A stretch of 39,230 nucleotides of DNA from Chrysochromulina parva (lineage: Eukaryota > Haptophyta > Prymnesiales > Chrysochromulinaceae): NCBI GenBank assembly GCA_002887195.1, contig PJAB01000126.1:1-39230 (forward strand), given 5' to 3'. How positions within the stretch are numbered: position 1 is the stretch's first letter; the number at the start of each line of letters is the position of its first letter. The position numbers and the translations under genes are program-made. This document shows positions 25,641 to 34,932 of this stretch, in pieces. Under the pieces are notes generated by a model. It was not told the DNA's origin and did no database searches. It saw only the letters and a program-made list of their open reading frames with translations.

Positions 25641-27383
25641 TCACACACATGCCTGTGCGAGGAACACAGATGCCTCCATGAACTTTCCGAGCGCCTGCCT
25701 CGTGAGTCGAGCCACGTCCACCGTCGTCAGCGACGTGTCTTCTTCTTCTCCCTCTTCCACCCCGCCAGCACGGTGACCCCAAGGTCGAGGGGGCGAGTGC
25801 CTCGGCGCTTCCACGTCATTCGATGGGTCAAGGGAGGGAGAGGGCTTGCATTCGAGCGGAGGCAGACCGAGCCGCTGAGCCGCGAGTTCGAGGCGGAAGA
25901 GGGGCCGAGGAGGAGGGAGAGAGGAGTTGTTTCCTTTCGCCTCCGCCTCCGCTCCCTCATCAGCCATGAGTGCCGTCCATCGCTGCTGGAGCAGCCGCGG
26001 TAGCAAGGCGCGCCGCTCCGCGTCCGTGTGCGTCCACTGCATGGGCCTTGCTATCTGGTTCGCATCCGAGCGCAGCGTGGCTGCCGCCTCCTCGAGCCGC
26101 CGCCGCAACCATCGGTCCATGAGGGTCGTGCCGCGCTGAGCGACGAGCGCGGCGGCCTCGAGCTCTTGCATGCGCCGCTGGTACGCCTGGCGCTCGTCGA
26201 GGCACTTGGCCAACGAGAAATGGCTCTGTGCCGTGTGGTCGTCGAGGCGCGCCCGGAGATCTGCGAGCTGTGCGGCTTGTACAGCGCTCTGCTGCTCGCT
26301 CGCCGCCCTGCTTGCCAGATGCTGTTGGAGCTCATCACGCAGCCCCTCGTTGGCTCGCAGTGCACCCTCGAGGTCAGTGCTCAAGCGCTCGGTGAGCATC
26401 GTCTGTTCGATCAGAGCAGGCGCGAGGCGCGCCACGTCAGCCTGCGAGGCGTCCAGCTGCATAGACAGCGCCTCTTGAGCCGATCTGGCCGTCTCGAGCT
26501 CTGAGTCGAGCACTTGCCTCTGCACATTCGCGGAGGAGCGGGCATGCTCGTATAGGCGCGCCTGCTCGAGCTGCTGCAGACGGCGCGCGCTCGCCTCCGC
26601 CTCAGCTTGCTCGAAGGCGCGCGTCACGCTCTGCTGCGCGTCCTTGGCATGCGAGAGACCGGCGAGCAACGATCTCCTCTCTGACTCGAAGGCCGCGATC
26701 GAGCGTGCGCTGGTCGCCAGCGCCGTCCGGTGGCTCTCAAGCTCGGAGCTCATCTTGAGGCTGTCGAGATGAGCGCTCGCCACGACGGCCTCGAGTTTCG
26801 TCTGGAGCCGTCGGCGTTCGTTGTTGGCAGCCTCGAGTTCGCGGCTCAGTGGCTTGGTTCGTGAGAGCTCGGCCTCAAGCGAGCGCACAGCGTTCTGGAG
26901 CTCGGCGCGCATGACTCGCATCTCCTGCTCCATCTGCTCGACGACCGCTTTGTGATCATCAATGAGCATCCACTTGAGCGAGATCGGCATGAACGAGCCA
27001 CGATCGAGCGACTCGACGCCAACGGCGACACGAGTCTCTTCTTGCGCCACCTCCTCAAGGGCCGTCTCGAATGCGCACTTCGCCTCTTCTCGGCGAGGCG
27101 CCTCTCGGCGAGGCGGCTCTTTCGCACGCGCTAACCCTAAACCAGGCACGTATTCCTCGCGAGGCGAGTATTCCCGCCGAGCAGCCTTGAGGCTGCTGCT
27201 CAAGGAGTGCTCGCGGCGTATCGGTGAGCGAGGACTTGAGGTCTTGTAGCGGCGCCATTGTGTGGCGCCATTGTGTGGCGCCAAGGCGTCGCGCCATCGT
27301 GGCATGGAGGACGATGCACTTTGCGTGCGCCACGCATGCTCGCCGGTCGACAGGTCCATCCTCACGGACATGGCCTCTTGCAT
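25641..27383 (-). CDS. Coiled-coil protein
   Basis: A 580-residue protein. The first 110 residues are Arg/Ser-rich and basic with repeated REYSPREEY and PRREAPRREE blocks. Residues of about 130-470 form long Glu/Ala/Leu/Arg/Gln-rich coiled coil, for example RSLEAELSRTKPLSRELEA. The C-terminal 110 residues contain a Pro-rich disordered part and a final helix. No enzymatic motif and no named family were recognised; the composition fits a flagellar, basal-body or centrosomal structural protein. The open frame extends to TTG 27437, but the first ATG is at 27383. The 12-mer TGCATGCAATTG lies 45 bp upstream of it. The neighbouring secreted-protein gene lies on the same strand, upstream. Confidence 0.8.
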   Translation of the reverse strand: MQEAMSVRMDLSTGEHAWRTQSASSSMPRWRDALAPHNGATQWRRYKTSSPRSPIRREHSLSSSLKAARREYSPREEYVPGLGLARAKEPPRREAPRREEAKCAFETALEEVAQEETRVAVGVESLDRGSFMPISLKWMLIDDHKAVVEQMEQEMRVMRAELQNAVRSLEAELSRTKPLSRELEAANNERRRLQTKLEAVVASAHLDSLKMSSELESHRTALATSARSIAAFESERRSLLAGLSHAKDAQQSVTRAFEQAEAEASARRLQQLEQARLYEHARSSANVQRQVLDSELETARSAQEALSMQLDASQADVARLAPALIEQTMLTERLSTDLEGALRANEGLRDELQQHLASRAASEQQSAVQAAQLADLRARLDDHTAQSHFSLAKCLDERQAYQRRMQELEAAALVAQRGTTLMDRWLRRRLEEAAATLRSDANQIARPMQWTHTDAERRALLPRLLQQRWTALMADEGAEAEAKGNNSSLPPPRPLFRLELAAQRLGLPPLECKPSPSLDPSNDVEAPRHSPPRPWGHRAGGVEEGEEEDTSLTTVDVARLTRQALGKFMEASVFLAQACV

Positions 27384-27428
27384 TGCAAGATAAATTGAGA
27401 AAAAGTGAAAGAAAATCGTTATTTTTCC

Positions 27429-27440
27429 TGCATGCAATTG
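27429..27440 (+). promoter_or_regulatory. 12-mer TGCATGCAATTG, copy 2
   Basis: Identical to copies at 21971 and 31267. It lies 45 bp upstream of the ATG of the minus-strand coiled-coil gene, so relative to the gene it reads CAATTGCATGCA. Confidence 0.4.
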
Positions 27441-27534
27441 AGAAGCGTGATAGAAAGATGAAACGGACTCTGCGGACTGACGCCAAAATCCTCTCTGTGG
27501 CGGGCGAGAGCGCTACGCCCGCCTGCTACGGGAT

Positions 27535-30500
27535 TCAACTTCCTGTCCTTCCTCCCACACCTTGATGCCAAAAGCTTCCGTCGTTCATGCTCTCCACAAT
27601 CGCCCAACCGAGGGTTTCGAACTGGTACATGTACTCGGGCGGCACAATGTAGAAGGGGACGTTCTCCGGGTCAACGTACCGCTTGGCATTGGAGCCCCAT
27701 CCAAGGTTCAAATTGAACCTGCCGTGACGAGCTCCGGTCAGGGCGCCACGCTGCAGAATTGCTTCGCTGGTCCAGTCTGGCTGATCCGTCCAGCAGAGGC
27801 TCATGTCTTCGCAGCGTCGCGAGCGTGGGCACGTGGCCTCGTCGTCTGGGTTGAGGCACGCGAGCCCGAGCTCGTTCCGAACCGTCCTCGGGTCGGGCAC
27901 GCTTGTGCTGACGTCTAGCACCTCGGTGCTCGATCCGATGTACTTCATCTTGCTCCAGTCCCATAGGGGCCAGATCTTCTCGTCGTTGATGCACGCCTGG
28001 CCCGGCTGCATGATGTGCGCCTCGGTGTAGTAGTGCGAGCTCGTTGTGTACGTGGTGCGCGGACCGCAGTAGCGCAAGCCGCCGGCAAAGTGGTGCCCTA
28101 CGATATCAAGGTTGGGCGGTACCACGCCGCGGATTCGCTTCTCGACAGAGCCTGGGCACGTGCCACGGAAGAGCGAGCACGGCTCCGATGCACTGATGCC
28201 GGCAACGGTCGGCCACACGCTGCCCAGATTATCCTCGCTACACATGTTGCACACGTTCTGGTCGGTCTTGAACTCGTCGCGCTGGCATTGGCGAAGAGAC
28301 GTCTCGCGCCTACACACTCGGACCATCGTCTCCACACCCGAAGTACCCGAAGCACTGCGGCCGAAGCACTTGGAACACAATGCCATCGCCCACCCGTCCT
28401 CATCGTGCCCCACGAGGTTCGGCCTGTAGCGGGGCATGTAACTATCCGCAGCCGCGCCGCTTGATACAGCACCGGCAGTTGAGCCGCTGGTACTGCTAGA
28501 GCTCTGAGAGCAATTGAGTCCCAGCGTGTTGGTGGTGCCTTCAAGTGCGAAGGCCGCGCATCCACGCGCTCGCAGTGTGTCTGCTTCTCTCAGCAACCAG
28601 TTGCTGGCGCCGCGAGCCCGCACGCCCGCCGCGGTGCTGCTGGCGCACTCGGGAGCTCGGCGGCCTGGGTCGCTACAACCTCCATTGCTGCTGCTCTCGC
28701 TGCCGCTGCGGCTACCGCTGCCGCTGCCGCCGCTGCCGCTGCCGCCGCCGCCGCTGCTGCTGCTGCCAGTGGAAGCGACATTCGCACGACGAGGACGGGC
28801 GTGTGCCGCGGTGGCGTTGGTCATGTAGCCGGCCTCGAGGCATTCTAATGCCGTGAGCCTCTCGTCAACGCACCGACGAGGCAAGCCATCTGACGGCGAG
28901 GCTCGTGAACAGAGGTAGAGTGTCCGGCGGATGTCGATGCACTCCTGGAGCGGCAGCGCCACAGTCCCGTACTCCTCGATGCGAGGCTCTTCGCCCTTTG
29001 CCACATACTCACACCTGCCGCCCGTGGTGATCACTCGCGAGCAGTCCCCACCAGTAAACCAGTGGTGGCAAACACATGTCCCGTTCTGATCGTACTCATT
29101 TACGTTGCCGCCGGTGGTGTTGAGGCAGCGTCCGAACGTGAGGTTGCACCCGCTAGTGGCGTTACACCGGCTATCTGTGTAGAGAGCGGCGAGGCGCTGC
29201 TGTATGAGCGCGAAGGCTTGAGGCGTGCCAATCTCCAAAGGGTCCAGCAGCCGCCGTTGCCAGGCAGGCACCAAAGCCACTTTCTCATCCACTGTCAATG
29301 TCCAGTGTGGGCGGGTCAAAAGCACGGCCCGCTCTTCGAGGCTCAACATGAGAAACAAACCCTGCTGCTGCATTTGCCTCCGAGTTGGCTGCGGCTGCCG
29401 CTCCTGGTCCTGCTCATGCCAAGCGTGGTCGTGCCAAGCGTGCCCGACCCACGAGGCTCGTCCTCTCGGCTGCTGCATCTTGTCTTCCTCCCGAACACCC
29501 TGGGAATGGTCAGCGTCATGTGCACCTCGCCGTCTTCGACGGAAGACGTAGCCAGGGCTGCCGCCGGACACATCGACAAGGGCTCGTTTTCGTACGGCCG
29601 CGGCGAGCTCCGCACTCGGAGCCGAGAGGCCTACAAACTCCGTCTCGTACCCCGTCGGGTCGTCCGTCGCGTGGAGAGATCTTTCCAGAGGCGAGCCCCC
29701 GTCGCCCGTCACATCGCTCTCAGCCAAACGGCGGCGCTGCGCTGCCGCTGGTGCGGCGGAGGCAGCTGGCCCATAAGCTGGCCCACCCTCCGCCGCTCCG
29801 CCAATGCTACTGCTGCTGCTCCCTACGCTGGTCGGCCTTGTCCTCGGATTTGCCATCGGCCTGCGCTCAGGCCCGCGGTAGGCCGCGAAATCATCCGGCG
29901 GGGTGGTCGGCGGCGGCGGCGGCCTACCATACTTGCCCGAGACGTAATTGTAGCACTGAAGCACAGCGTCCAGTTGCGGTCGATTGGGGGTCTCTATGCC
30001 TGTGATTCGCTCTCGGGGACCAGGCGGCACGAATGCCTCGCACACCTTCGGGCCAAGTGTGCGGTTGGCGTACGCGCTGCAGTGCTGCGACGAGACGGGG
30101 TATACCTGCCCTGACGGGTAGTCTCGCTGCAGTGCCGGGCGCGGCACGGCACGCTGTTGTGGCCACGGGTACCATGCCAGGGCGAGTGCAGGCGACGGGC
30201 GGTAGTATCGGATGAGGTCGTATGAGCGCGCTTGCATCCCCGCGGTCACTAGCAGAGGCGCGGCCCTGATCACTATGAGTGTGTCGATGGGTAAATTAGT
30301 GATCGGGTCACGCGTGAGGCAAGTTTGATCGCCCGCGCACCAGGTGCAAACGTCGTAGAGCAAGCAGGACATGCACTCGGTGATCTCGCTGCAATTGAGC
30401 GGCCGGATCAGCACGGTCCCACGCGCGGGCGCTATCACTTCCCCTTCGGCGCGCTGCATGCCGTCCCGTCGGCGAAAGGTGGTATCCCAAGCCATCAGAT

Positions 30501-31179
30501 TCTCGTACTCGATCAGACCCTCCGGCGGTCCGTACTGGTCGGCGGCGGGGGTCGTACCCTCGGCAGAGCCGCCGAAGAGCACCGAGAAGTTGGTCAGTGC
30601 GCGGCCGCCGTTGAGGTTTACGAGGCCGCTGTACAAGTGGAACGGCGCCTCCGCCGATCTCGACGTTGAGGCTGACGATCCACGGTTGATGTTCGTGCCG
30701 TTGAGGATGACGTCCTCGTACGTGCTCAGGACCCATGTCACGAGTGTGCCTGCCTGCACGCCGATGTGCGCAGGCTCGAAGCCTCCAGTCGACGTTACGG
30801 TCACCTTCGCCGTCAAGCCCGTGAAATATCGACGAGAAATGGAAGCGGCTCCGCCGTCCTCGCCGGCTTCTGCCATCTCGTACACGGAAGGCTGGACGTA
30901 CTCGGCCGGCCGCGCGACGGCATCTCCCACATAGTCGTGTACATAGCCTACTGGTGGTCTCCAGTATGAGCGAGGTTTGTCAGGTATCAGAGTGCCAGAA
31001 GGGGTTGAGATGATAGGCCTCAAGACCGTTCTAATGGGAAAGATTTGGGCCGTGTCCATGGTGCCCACGATGCAGCCCACGTCGTTGCTTGGGCATTCTG
31101 CGCGATCCTCCGGGTAGTGGTAAAGAAGCTGCGCGTTCGAGATGATCAGGAACATCAAGGTCCACAGAGTGCCCTTCAT
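27535..31179 (-). CDS. Large secreted Cys-rich protein (cupredoxin-, PSI- and EGF-like)
   Basis: A 1214-residue protein starting with a signal peptide (MKGTLWTLMFLIISNAQL, ATG 31179; the frame extends to TTG 31275). At about residues 115-160, GGFEPAHIGVQAGTLVTWVL resembles the start of a cupredoxin domain, although the usual copper His after VTW is not visible. At about 265-295 the pattern NCSEITECMSCLLYDVCTWC resembles a PSI domain. In the middle lies an EGF-like segment with CNLTFGRC and CVCHHWFTGGDC. A Ser/Gly-rich linker precedes a C-terminal Cys-rich half with many CxxC pairs (ALCSKCFG, NVCNMCSED). Several N-glycosylation sequons (NGT, NCS, NLT, NTT) fit an extracellular location. No membrane anchor is visible at the end. 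It may be a scale, cell-wall or adhesive protein; this is inference. Confidence 0.85.
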   Translation of the reverse strand: MKGTLWTLMFLIISNAQLLYHYPEDRAECPSNDVGCIVGTMDTAQIFPIRTVLRPIISTPSGTLIPDKPRSYWRPPVGYVHDYVGDAVARPAEYVQPSVYEMAEAGEDGGAASISRRYFTGLTAKVTVTSTGGFEPAHIGVQAGTLVTWVLSTYEDVILNGTNINRGSSASTSRSAEAPFHLYSGLVNLNGGRALTNFSVLFGGSAEGTTPAADQYGPPEGLIEYENLMAWDTTFRRRDGMQRAEGEVIAPARGTVLIRPLNCSEITECMSCLLYDVCTWCAGDQTCLTRDPITNLPIDTLIVIRAAPLLVTAGMQARSYDLIRYYRPSPALALAWYPWPQQRAVPRPALQRDYPSGQVYPVSSQHCSAYANRTLGPKVCEAFVPPGPRERITGIETPNRPQLDAVLQCYNYVSGKYGRPPPPPTTPPDDFAAYRGPERRPMANPRTRPTSVGSSSSSIGGAAEGGPAYGPAASAAPAAAQRRRLAESDVTGDGGSPLERSLHATDDPTGYETEFVGLSAPSAELAAAVRKRALVDVSGGSPGYVFRRRRRGAHDADHSQGVREEDKMQQPRGRASWVGHAWHDHAWHEQDQERQPQPTRRQMQQQGLFLMLSLEERAVLLTRPHWTLTVDEKVALVPAWQRRLLDPLEIGTPQAFALIQQRLAALYTDSRCNATSGCNLTFGRCLNTTGGNVNEYDQNGTCVCHHWFTGGDCSRVITTGGRCEYVAKGEEPRIEEYGTVALPLQECIDIRRTLYLCSRASPSDGLPRRCVDERLTALECLEAGYMTNATAAHARPRRANVASTGSSSSGGGGSGSGGSGSGSRSGSESSSNGGCSDPGRRAPECASSTAAGVRARGASNWLLREADTLRARGCAAFALEGTTNTLGLNCSQSSSSTSGSTAGAVSSGAAADSYMPRYRPNLVGHDEDGWAMALCSKCFGRSASGTSGVETMVRVCRRETSLRQCQRDEFKTDQNVCNMCSEDNLGSVWPTVAGISASEPCSLFRGTCPGSVEKRIRGVVPPNLDIVGHHFAGGLRYCGPRTTYTTSSHYYTEAHIMQPGQACINDEKIWPLWDWSKMKYIGSSTEVLDVSTSVPDPRTVRNELGLACLNPDDEATCPRSRRCEDMSLCWTDQPDWTSEAILQRGALTGARHGRFNLNLGWGSNAKRYVDPENVPFYIVPPEYMYQFETLGWAIVESMNDGSFWHQGVGGRTGS

Positions 31180-31266
31180 CTGCACGTGCAGCCGCGCCGC
31201 GCGCCCCGCCCGCAGCGGCGGTTTATGGTTGTTGAAGGTTCGTTTCACGTTTACACTCACGCCATA

Positions 31267-31278
31267 TGCATGCAATTG
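31267..31278 (+). promoter_or_regulatory. 12-mer TGCATGCAATTG, copy 3
   Basis: Identical to copies at 21971 and 27429. It lies 87 bp upstream of the ATG of the secreted-protein gene, in reverse orientation relative to that gene. Confidence 0.4.
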
Positions 31279-31348
31279 CGCAATGCTCGAAAAGGCCCCG
31301 AGAGATAGATCTCGAGGTGACCAGTGATCTCCATTCTTTCTACAACAG

Positions 31349-32617
31349 TCATTTCAACAGGCGCATTCGGAAATACAGTGCGTACCTTATGTTCGAACTC
31401 AAATTTGGCGCCCCTGCATGCAGAAGGTCCTTGTCAAACACGATGGCGGTGCCGGGCTCGGCAAGGATCGGCACCGCCCGCGCCTCGGAACCAGCGCCCG
31501 TGGCCGCGGTGCTGCTGTGGAGGGCCCCCTTGGGCAGCTCGCCTTGCTCGCGTGCGCGCCGCTCGTCGTGCTGTGAGCCAGGCTGCACCATCAGGGCTCC
31601 CTCGCTGGCACAGCCAACGGCTGACAAGAAGACGCCTACGACAAAGTGGAAGCTCTTCTTGTCATTGTACTTGGCTGCGTCCGTGTGCCAGTCGAGGCCA
31701 TCAGAGAGGCGCAGTAAGCCCGGAAGTGCCGCCTCGCCGTCAGTGACGCCGGCCGAAAACGGAGACAGAGGGAAACGAAGAGCGACCTGGCAACCAAACA
31801 TCGGGCACAGGCGGATCGGGGCTGCACTACCGCCATCTCCGGCATCTCCGGCATCTCCGGCATCTCCGGCATCGCCGGCTTCGCCGCGATCTCCCCGCCC
31901 GAGATACGTCCGTTTGAGCGCCGTGACGAGCGCCTGACGCTCCGTGGCCCCGAGGAGCTCAAGCAGTACGGCGCTCTGAGCCAGGCAGCACGTGCACACG
32001 TGGCCGCCGCCGAGCTTGACGACGCCACCAGTGACCACGCCGTCGTCCAAAGCGCTGTCGTCGAGACCGCTGCTGTCATGAGCGGCCGCGGCGCGGACGT
32101 ATTGTGCGCCGAGGCCGTCGGGCTCGAGATCGGCGGCGAGATCGGCGGCTCCGAGATGGTGATTGAGGAAGCGGAGAGCGCGTGCGATCTTGTCCGGGGC
32201 CACAAGCTGGGGCATCATCACATACCCGTCGACGTCGAAGTCGCAGGCGGCAGTCTGCGTATTAGCCAAAGGCCTTTCGTCTTCACTATGCAGCCGCCAG
32301 TAGGCTGCTGACGCCTGAAGTGTCCATTTTCCGTCCTTGTCCAGCGTGAGCCAGCTGCCACACGCACGCGCACGAATACTGATCAGCTCATCGTCCTTCT
32401 CGATTAGCCAGATAGCTGCAGAATTTCCACGCGTTTGAGCAAAGAAGATCTTGCCTTGCTTCTGCGCCGCCGCGTGCAGCCGATGGTATGGCTGCTCAGG
32501 CCGCGCAAGCATGACGCCCTTCTCGATGGGCTCTACGATCAAGGAGGTGGCGTGGCCGGTCTGCACGCTCGTGAGGTGAAGCATGTCGCCGGCAATGAGG
32601 GTAAAAGAGCTCGCCAT
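31349..32617 (-). CDS. PhyH-type Fe(II)/2-oxoglutarate dioxygenase
   Basis: A 422-residue protein. The C-terminal two thirds are a phytanoyl-CoA-hydroxylase-type dioxygenase: DFDVDGYVMMPQLV at the domain start, the iron-binding pair in LDWHTDAAKY (H311, D313), the second His in DLLHAGAPN (H400), and the 2-oxoglutarate Arg in NIRYALYF (R411). All four key residues are present, so it should be active; the substrate is unknown. The N-terminal 120 residues, including GSWLTLDKDGKWTLQASA and YWRLHSEDE, look like a beta-trefoil or fascin-type fold, an unusual partner. A GDA repeat lies within the domain. The open frame starts at GTG 32650; I chose ATG 32617. Confidence 0.9.
   Translation of the reverse strand: MASSFTLIAGDMLHLTSVQTGHATSLIVEPIEKGVMLARPEQPYHRLHAAAQKQGKIFFAQTRGNSAAIWLIEKDDELISIRARACGSWLTLDKDGKWTLQASAAYWRLHSEDERPLANTQTAACDFDVDGYVMMPQLVAPDKIARALRFLNHHLGAADLAADLEPDGLGAQYVRAAAAHDSSGLDDSALDDGVVTGGVVKLGGGHVCTCCLAQSAVLLELLGATERQALVTALKRTYLGRGDRGEAGDAGDAGDAGDAGDGGSAAPIRLCPMFGCQVALRFPLSPFSAGVTDGEAALPGLLRLSDGLDWHTDAAKYNDKKSFHFVVGVFLSAVGCASEGALMVQPGSQHDERRAREQGELPKGALHSSTAATGAGSEARAVPILAEPGTAIVFDKDLLHAGAPNLSSNIRYALYFRMRLLK
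31834..31878 (-). repeat. 9-bp tandem repeat coding for GDA
   Basis: CATCTCCGG units start at 31834, 31843, 31852 and 31861, with a variant fifth. They code for GDAGDAGDAGDA in the dioxygenase, probably a surface loop. Confidence 0.9.
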
Positions 32618-33259
32618 CGCGCGCCCACGACGACGCTTTTTTGCGCCCACAAATCAACCTGTCATCCAACGCAACGTTCCTGGATCAGATTTTCTTCCAG
32701 AATTCAATCTGTCAAAGAATTTACAGACGGAAGCGCCACGGTCCTGAGCCTCCAAGAAGGACGTCGTCGTCCACACGGTTTTTCGTGTTCCCGCGCAACT
32801 TAGGCCCCCGTGAACATCGATGGGATGGTGAACAACCTCGGGTGGCGGTAATTACCGTGGGAGACGTCCCGACAGACCACACCAGTCACACACTCGACAC
32901 ACGCGCGACTGCACACGGACACTGCACAAGGCATTGTTGGCGTTGCACACTTCACTAACGTTACGCGGATCGCATGCGGTACCACACTGTCATGCGCGCG
33001 ATGGCGCTTCATAGTCACCATCATCGGATCAACACCGAACCGTAGTCGAAGGATCTACTCGTCCGCCCAACGGCCGAGGTTGTTGGCTGTACTACTCGTA
33101 TGGTCTGCTCGTCATAGGTAAGGGCCGGCCCCGTCAACAGGACCAAGCACGCCGGGACGCCGCGCAGGTCAGTCGCGCCTCAATGCAAACATTCAAAGGC
33201 GGCGCCTACCCTGCTCTCCTTCTCACATTCATTCCCTTCAACGGCGGCTGGACGCCGGG
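32618..33259. other. Intergenic, no gene seen
   Basis: The upstream region of the dioxygenase gene. One plus-strand frame of 105 codons at 32641-32958 has no coding character. Nothing else is recognisable. Confidence 0.45.
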
Positions 33260-33451
33260 GCTGCCATCCTTAACAGAGAATGGCTACCTCTGGCTGCCAG
33301 CCTTTGCGGGATGGCGGCCTCTGGCTGCCATCCTTGACAGATGATAGCTACCTCTGTCTGCCATCCTTTGCGGGATGGCGGCCTCTGGCTGCCATCCTTG
33401 ACAGATGATAGCTACCTCTGTCTGCCATCCTTTGCGGGATGGCGGCCTCTT
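33260..33451. repeat. 64-bp tandem repeat, three copies
   Basis: Units starting GCTGCCATCCTT begin at 33260, 33324 and 33388. Copies two and three are almost identical; copy one has a few changes. CTGCCATCCTT also recurs inside each unit, so it is built from a smaller sub-repeat. It lies just beyond the 3' end of the hydrolase gene. Confidence 0.88.
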
Positions 33452-33530
33452 TCGCGGCTGCCACCCCTCTGATCGCGGGGTGGCTGCCATCGATGGACCT
33501 CAGCATTGGATCCATTGGACCTCAGCAAAC

Positions 33531-33569
33531 GTACCTCAGCAATGTACCTCAGCAATGTACCTCAGCAAT
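33531..33569. repeat. 13-bp tandem repeat, three copies
   Basis: GTACCTCAGCAAT-type units start at 33531, 33544 and 33557. The array overlaps the hydrolase stop codon at 33562-33564 and may have supplied it. Confidence 0.85.
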
Positions 33570-34932
33570 GGATCAGGTGGCCAGCCTCGCCACCGAGCAC
33601 CTCGCGGCACGCATCGCACACAAATTCGACAAGCGTGTCCATGCCGCGCGCCGAGTCGCCGTATCTCACATCAAAAAGTGGAAGTAGAATCCAGTCGTGC
33701 ACGCCGTCCTTCTGCTCAAATAGTTGTACACGCCGGCCCGGAAGCTCATCTCCACGACGAGGGGGTGTGGCGAGGGGGACGTCGGCGACCCCCGAGCGAG
33801 CGGGTCGAGTGGGTGAGGCGCTGCGCCGAGCGGGCGAGGATTTGTGTGTGCGGCTGATAAGGGGGCTGTTCGAGGGGGCGACCGTAGGAGACGGGAAACA
33901 CGAGCGCGAGAGAGCTGCGGCAAGGCGTCGCCCATCGTCTCCAATTAGCTCACCACCGCCCACCCAGATACCAGTAGTGGGCCAGGGTCGCTGCAGTGGA
34001 CGGCCGTCCAGAAGCGCACCGCACGGGCCGCAGGTGGCGCCCGCGACGGCGCCCGCATCGGAGACGGGTGGCTCATCGGGATCGGGGGGGAGCATGTGGT
34101 TGGAGCCGTGGTTGGCGAGTCTGGAGAAGATCGAAAGCATCCTGGGTGTGGCGTAGTCGGAACGACGGCGTGCGTTGCGCAGGCGCGACGGCGACGGCGG
34201 CTTCGACGGATCCGGAACGACATCGAGCCATGGCGAGATGGTGCAGAGCACATCGGGTAGGCGCGAGGCGCTCCCGCCCTCAGGCTCTTCGCACAGCGCG
34301 TGCACCATCGACGTGGCCAGGTGGGCGCCGGCGCTGTCACCCGCGAGCACGAGCACCGTGTCCGTGTGGGTGTGGCTGACCAGCTGCGTCCACGCGTGCA
34401 GGACCTGGGCGAGCTGCACGTCGCGCGTGGCCGGCGCGATACTGTAGTCGAGAGAGAGCACGCGGGCAGGCACGCCACGCGCCGCCAGCCGCGGCAGCAC
34501 CGCCGCCGCAAAGAGCACATCGGTGTGCAGGTTCGCGCAGAAGCCGCCGCCGTGCACGTACACGATGATGAGCGGTGGGACGAGCGGCGCCGATGTGGGG
34601 TGCCTGAGGTCATACCAGATGGCGGGCGGCGCGTCGAGCGTCTGCAGCATGGCCGGTGCCAGCGTGGAACGCACGATCGGCCACATTGACAGGTGGTTGC
34701 ACCATGCAATGATCCGGGATTGATACTTGTTGAACCAGATTAAGCGGTCGTCCGTCAAGTTTGTAAACGCGCGGAAGAGCATGAGGGACATCGAGCGCAG
34801 GCCGGGGACGGTCGGCAGCAGGTAGGTGATGATCCAGACGCCGACACGGACCAGGTGGGCGAGCAGGTAGATGCCGACGCCTGATTGAGGTAAAAGGTAG
34901 CGCGGCGAACCGGCGATGCCCCAAGACGCCAT
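33562..34932 (-). CDS. Alpha/beta hydrolase, HSL-type esterase/lipase
   Basis: A 456-residue protein with the hallmarks of the hormone-sensitive-lipase family: oxyanion-hole HGGG (127-130, in YVHGGGF), the nucleophile elbow GDSAG (Ser200), and a C-terminal His in KDGVHDW (H412). The acid residue of the triad is not certain; it would lie in the region after GIWVGGGELIGDD. Residues of about 16-40 are hydrophobic (IYLLAHLVRVGVWIITYLL) and may anchor the protein to a membrane. A Ser/Pro/Arg-rich insertion of some 45 residues sits between the Asp region and the His, longer than usual for the family. The substrate is probably an acyl ester. ATG 34932 is clear. The stop lies inside a 13-bp tandem repeat. 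Confidence 0.92.
   Translation of the reverse strand: MASWGIAGSPRYLLPQSGVGIYLLAHLVRVGVWIITYLLPTVPGLRSMSLMLFRAFTNLTDDRLIWFNKYQSRIIAWCNHLSMWPIVRSTLAPAMLQTLDAPPAIWYDLRHPTSAPLVPPLIIVYVHGGGFCANLHTDVLFAAAVLPRLAARGVPARVLSLDYSIAPATRDVQLAQVLHAWTQLVSHTHTDTVLVLAGDSAGAHLATSMVHALCEEPEGGSASRLPDVLCTISPWLDVVPDPSKPPSPSRLRNARRRSDYATPRMLSIFSRLANHGSNHMLPPDPDEPPVSDAGAVAGATCGPCGALLDGRPLQRPWPTTGIWVGGGELIGDDGRRLAAALSRSCFPSPTVAPSNSPLISRTHKSSPARRSASPTRPARSGVADVPLATPPRRGDELPGRRVQLFEQKDGVHDWILLPLFDVRYGDSARGMDTLVEFVCDACREVLGGEAGHLIHC

Noticed and set aside
29062..30114. 350-codon plus-strand frame
   Set aside because: Antisense to the secreted protein, which has a signal peptide, Cys patterns and glycosylation sites. 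No domain in the plus frame.
33260..33451. Possible CRISPR-like array (regular 64-bp repeats), also 13887-13987
   Set aside because: These are head-to-tail tandem repeats without unique spacers, in a eukaryotic context.
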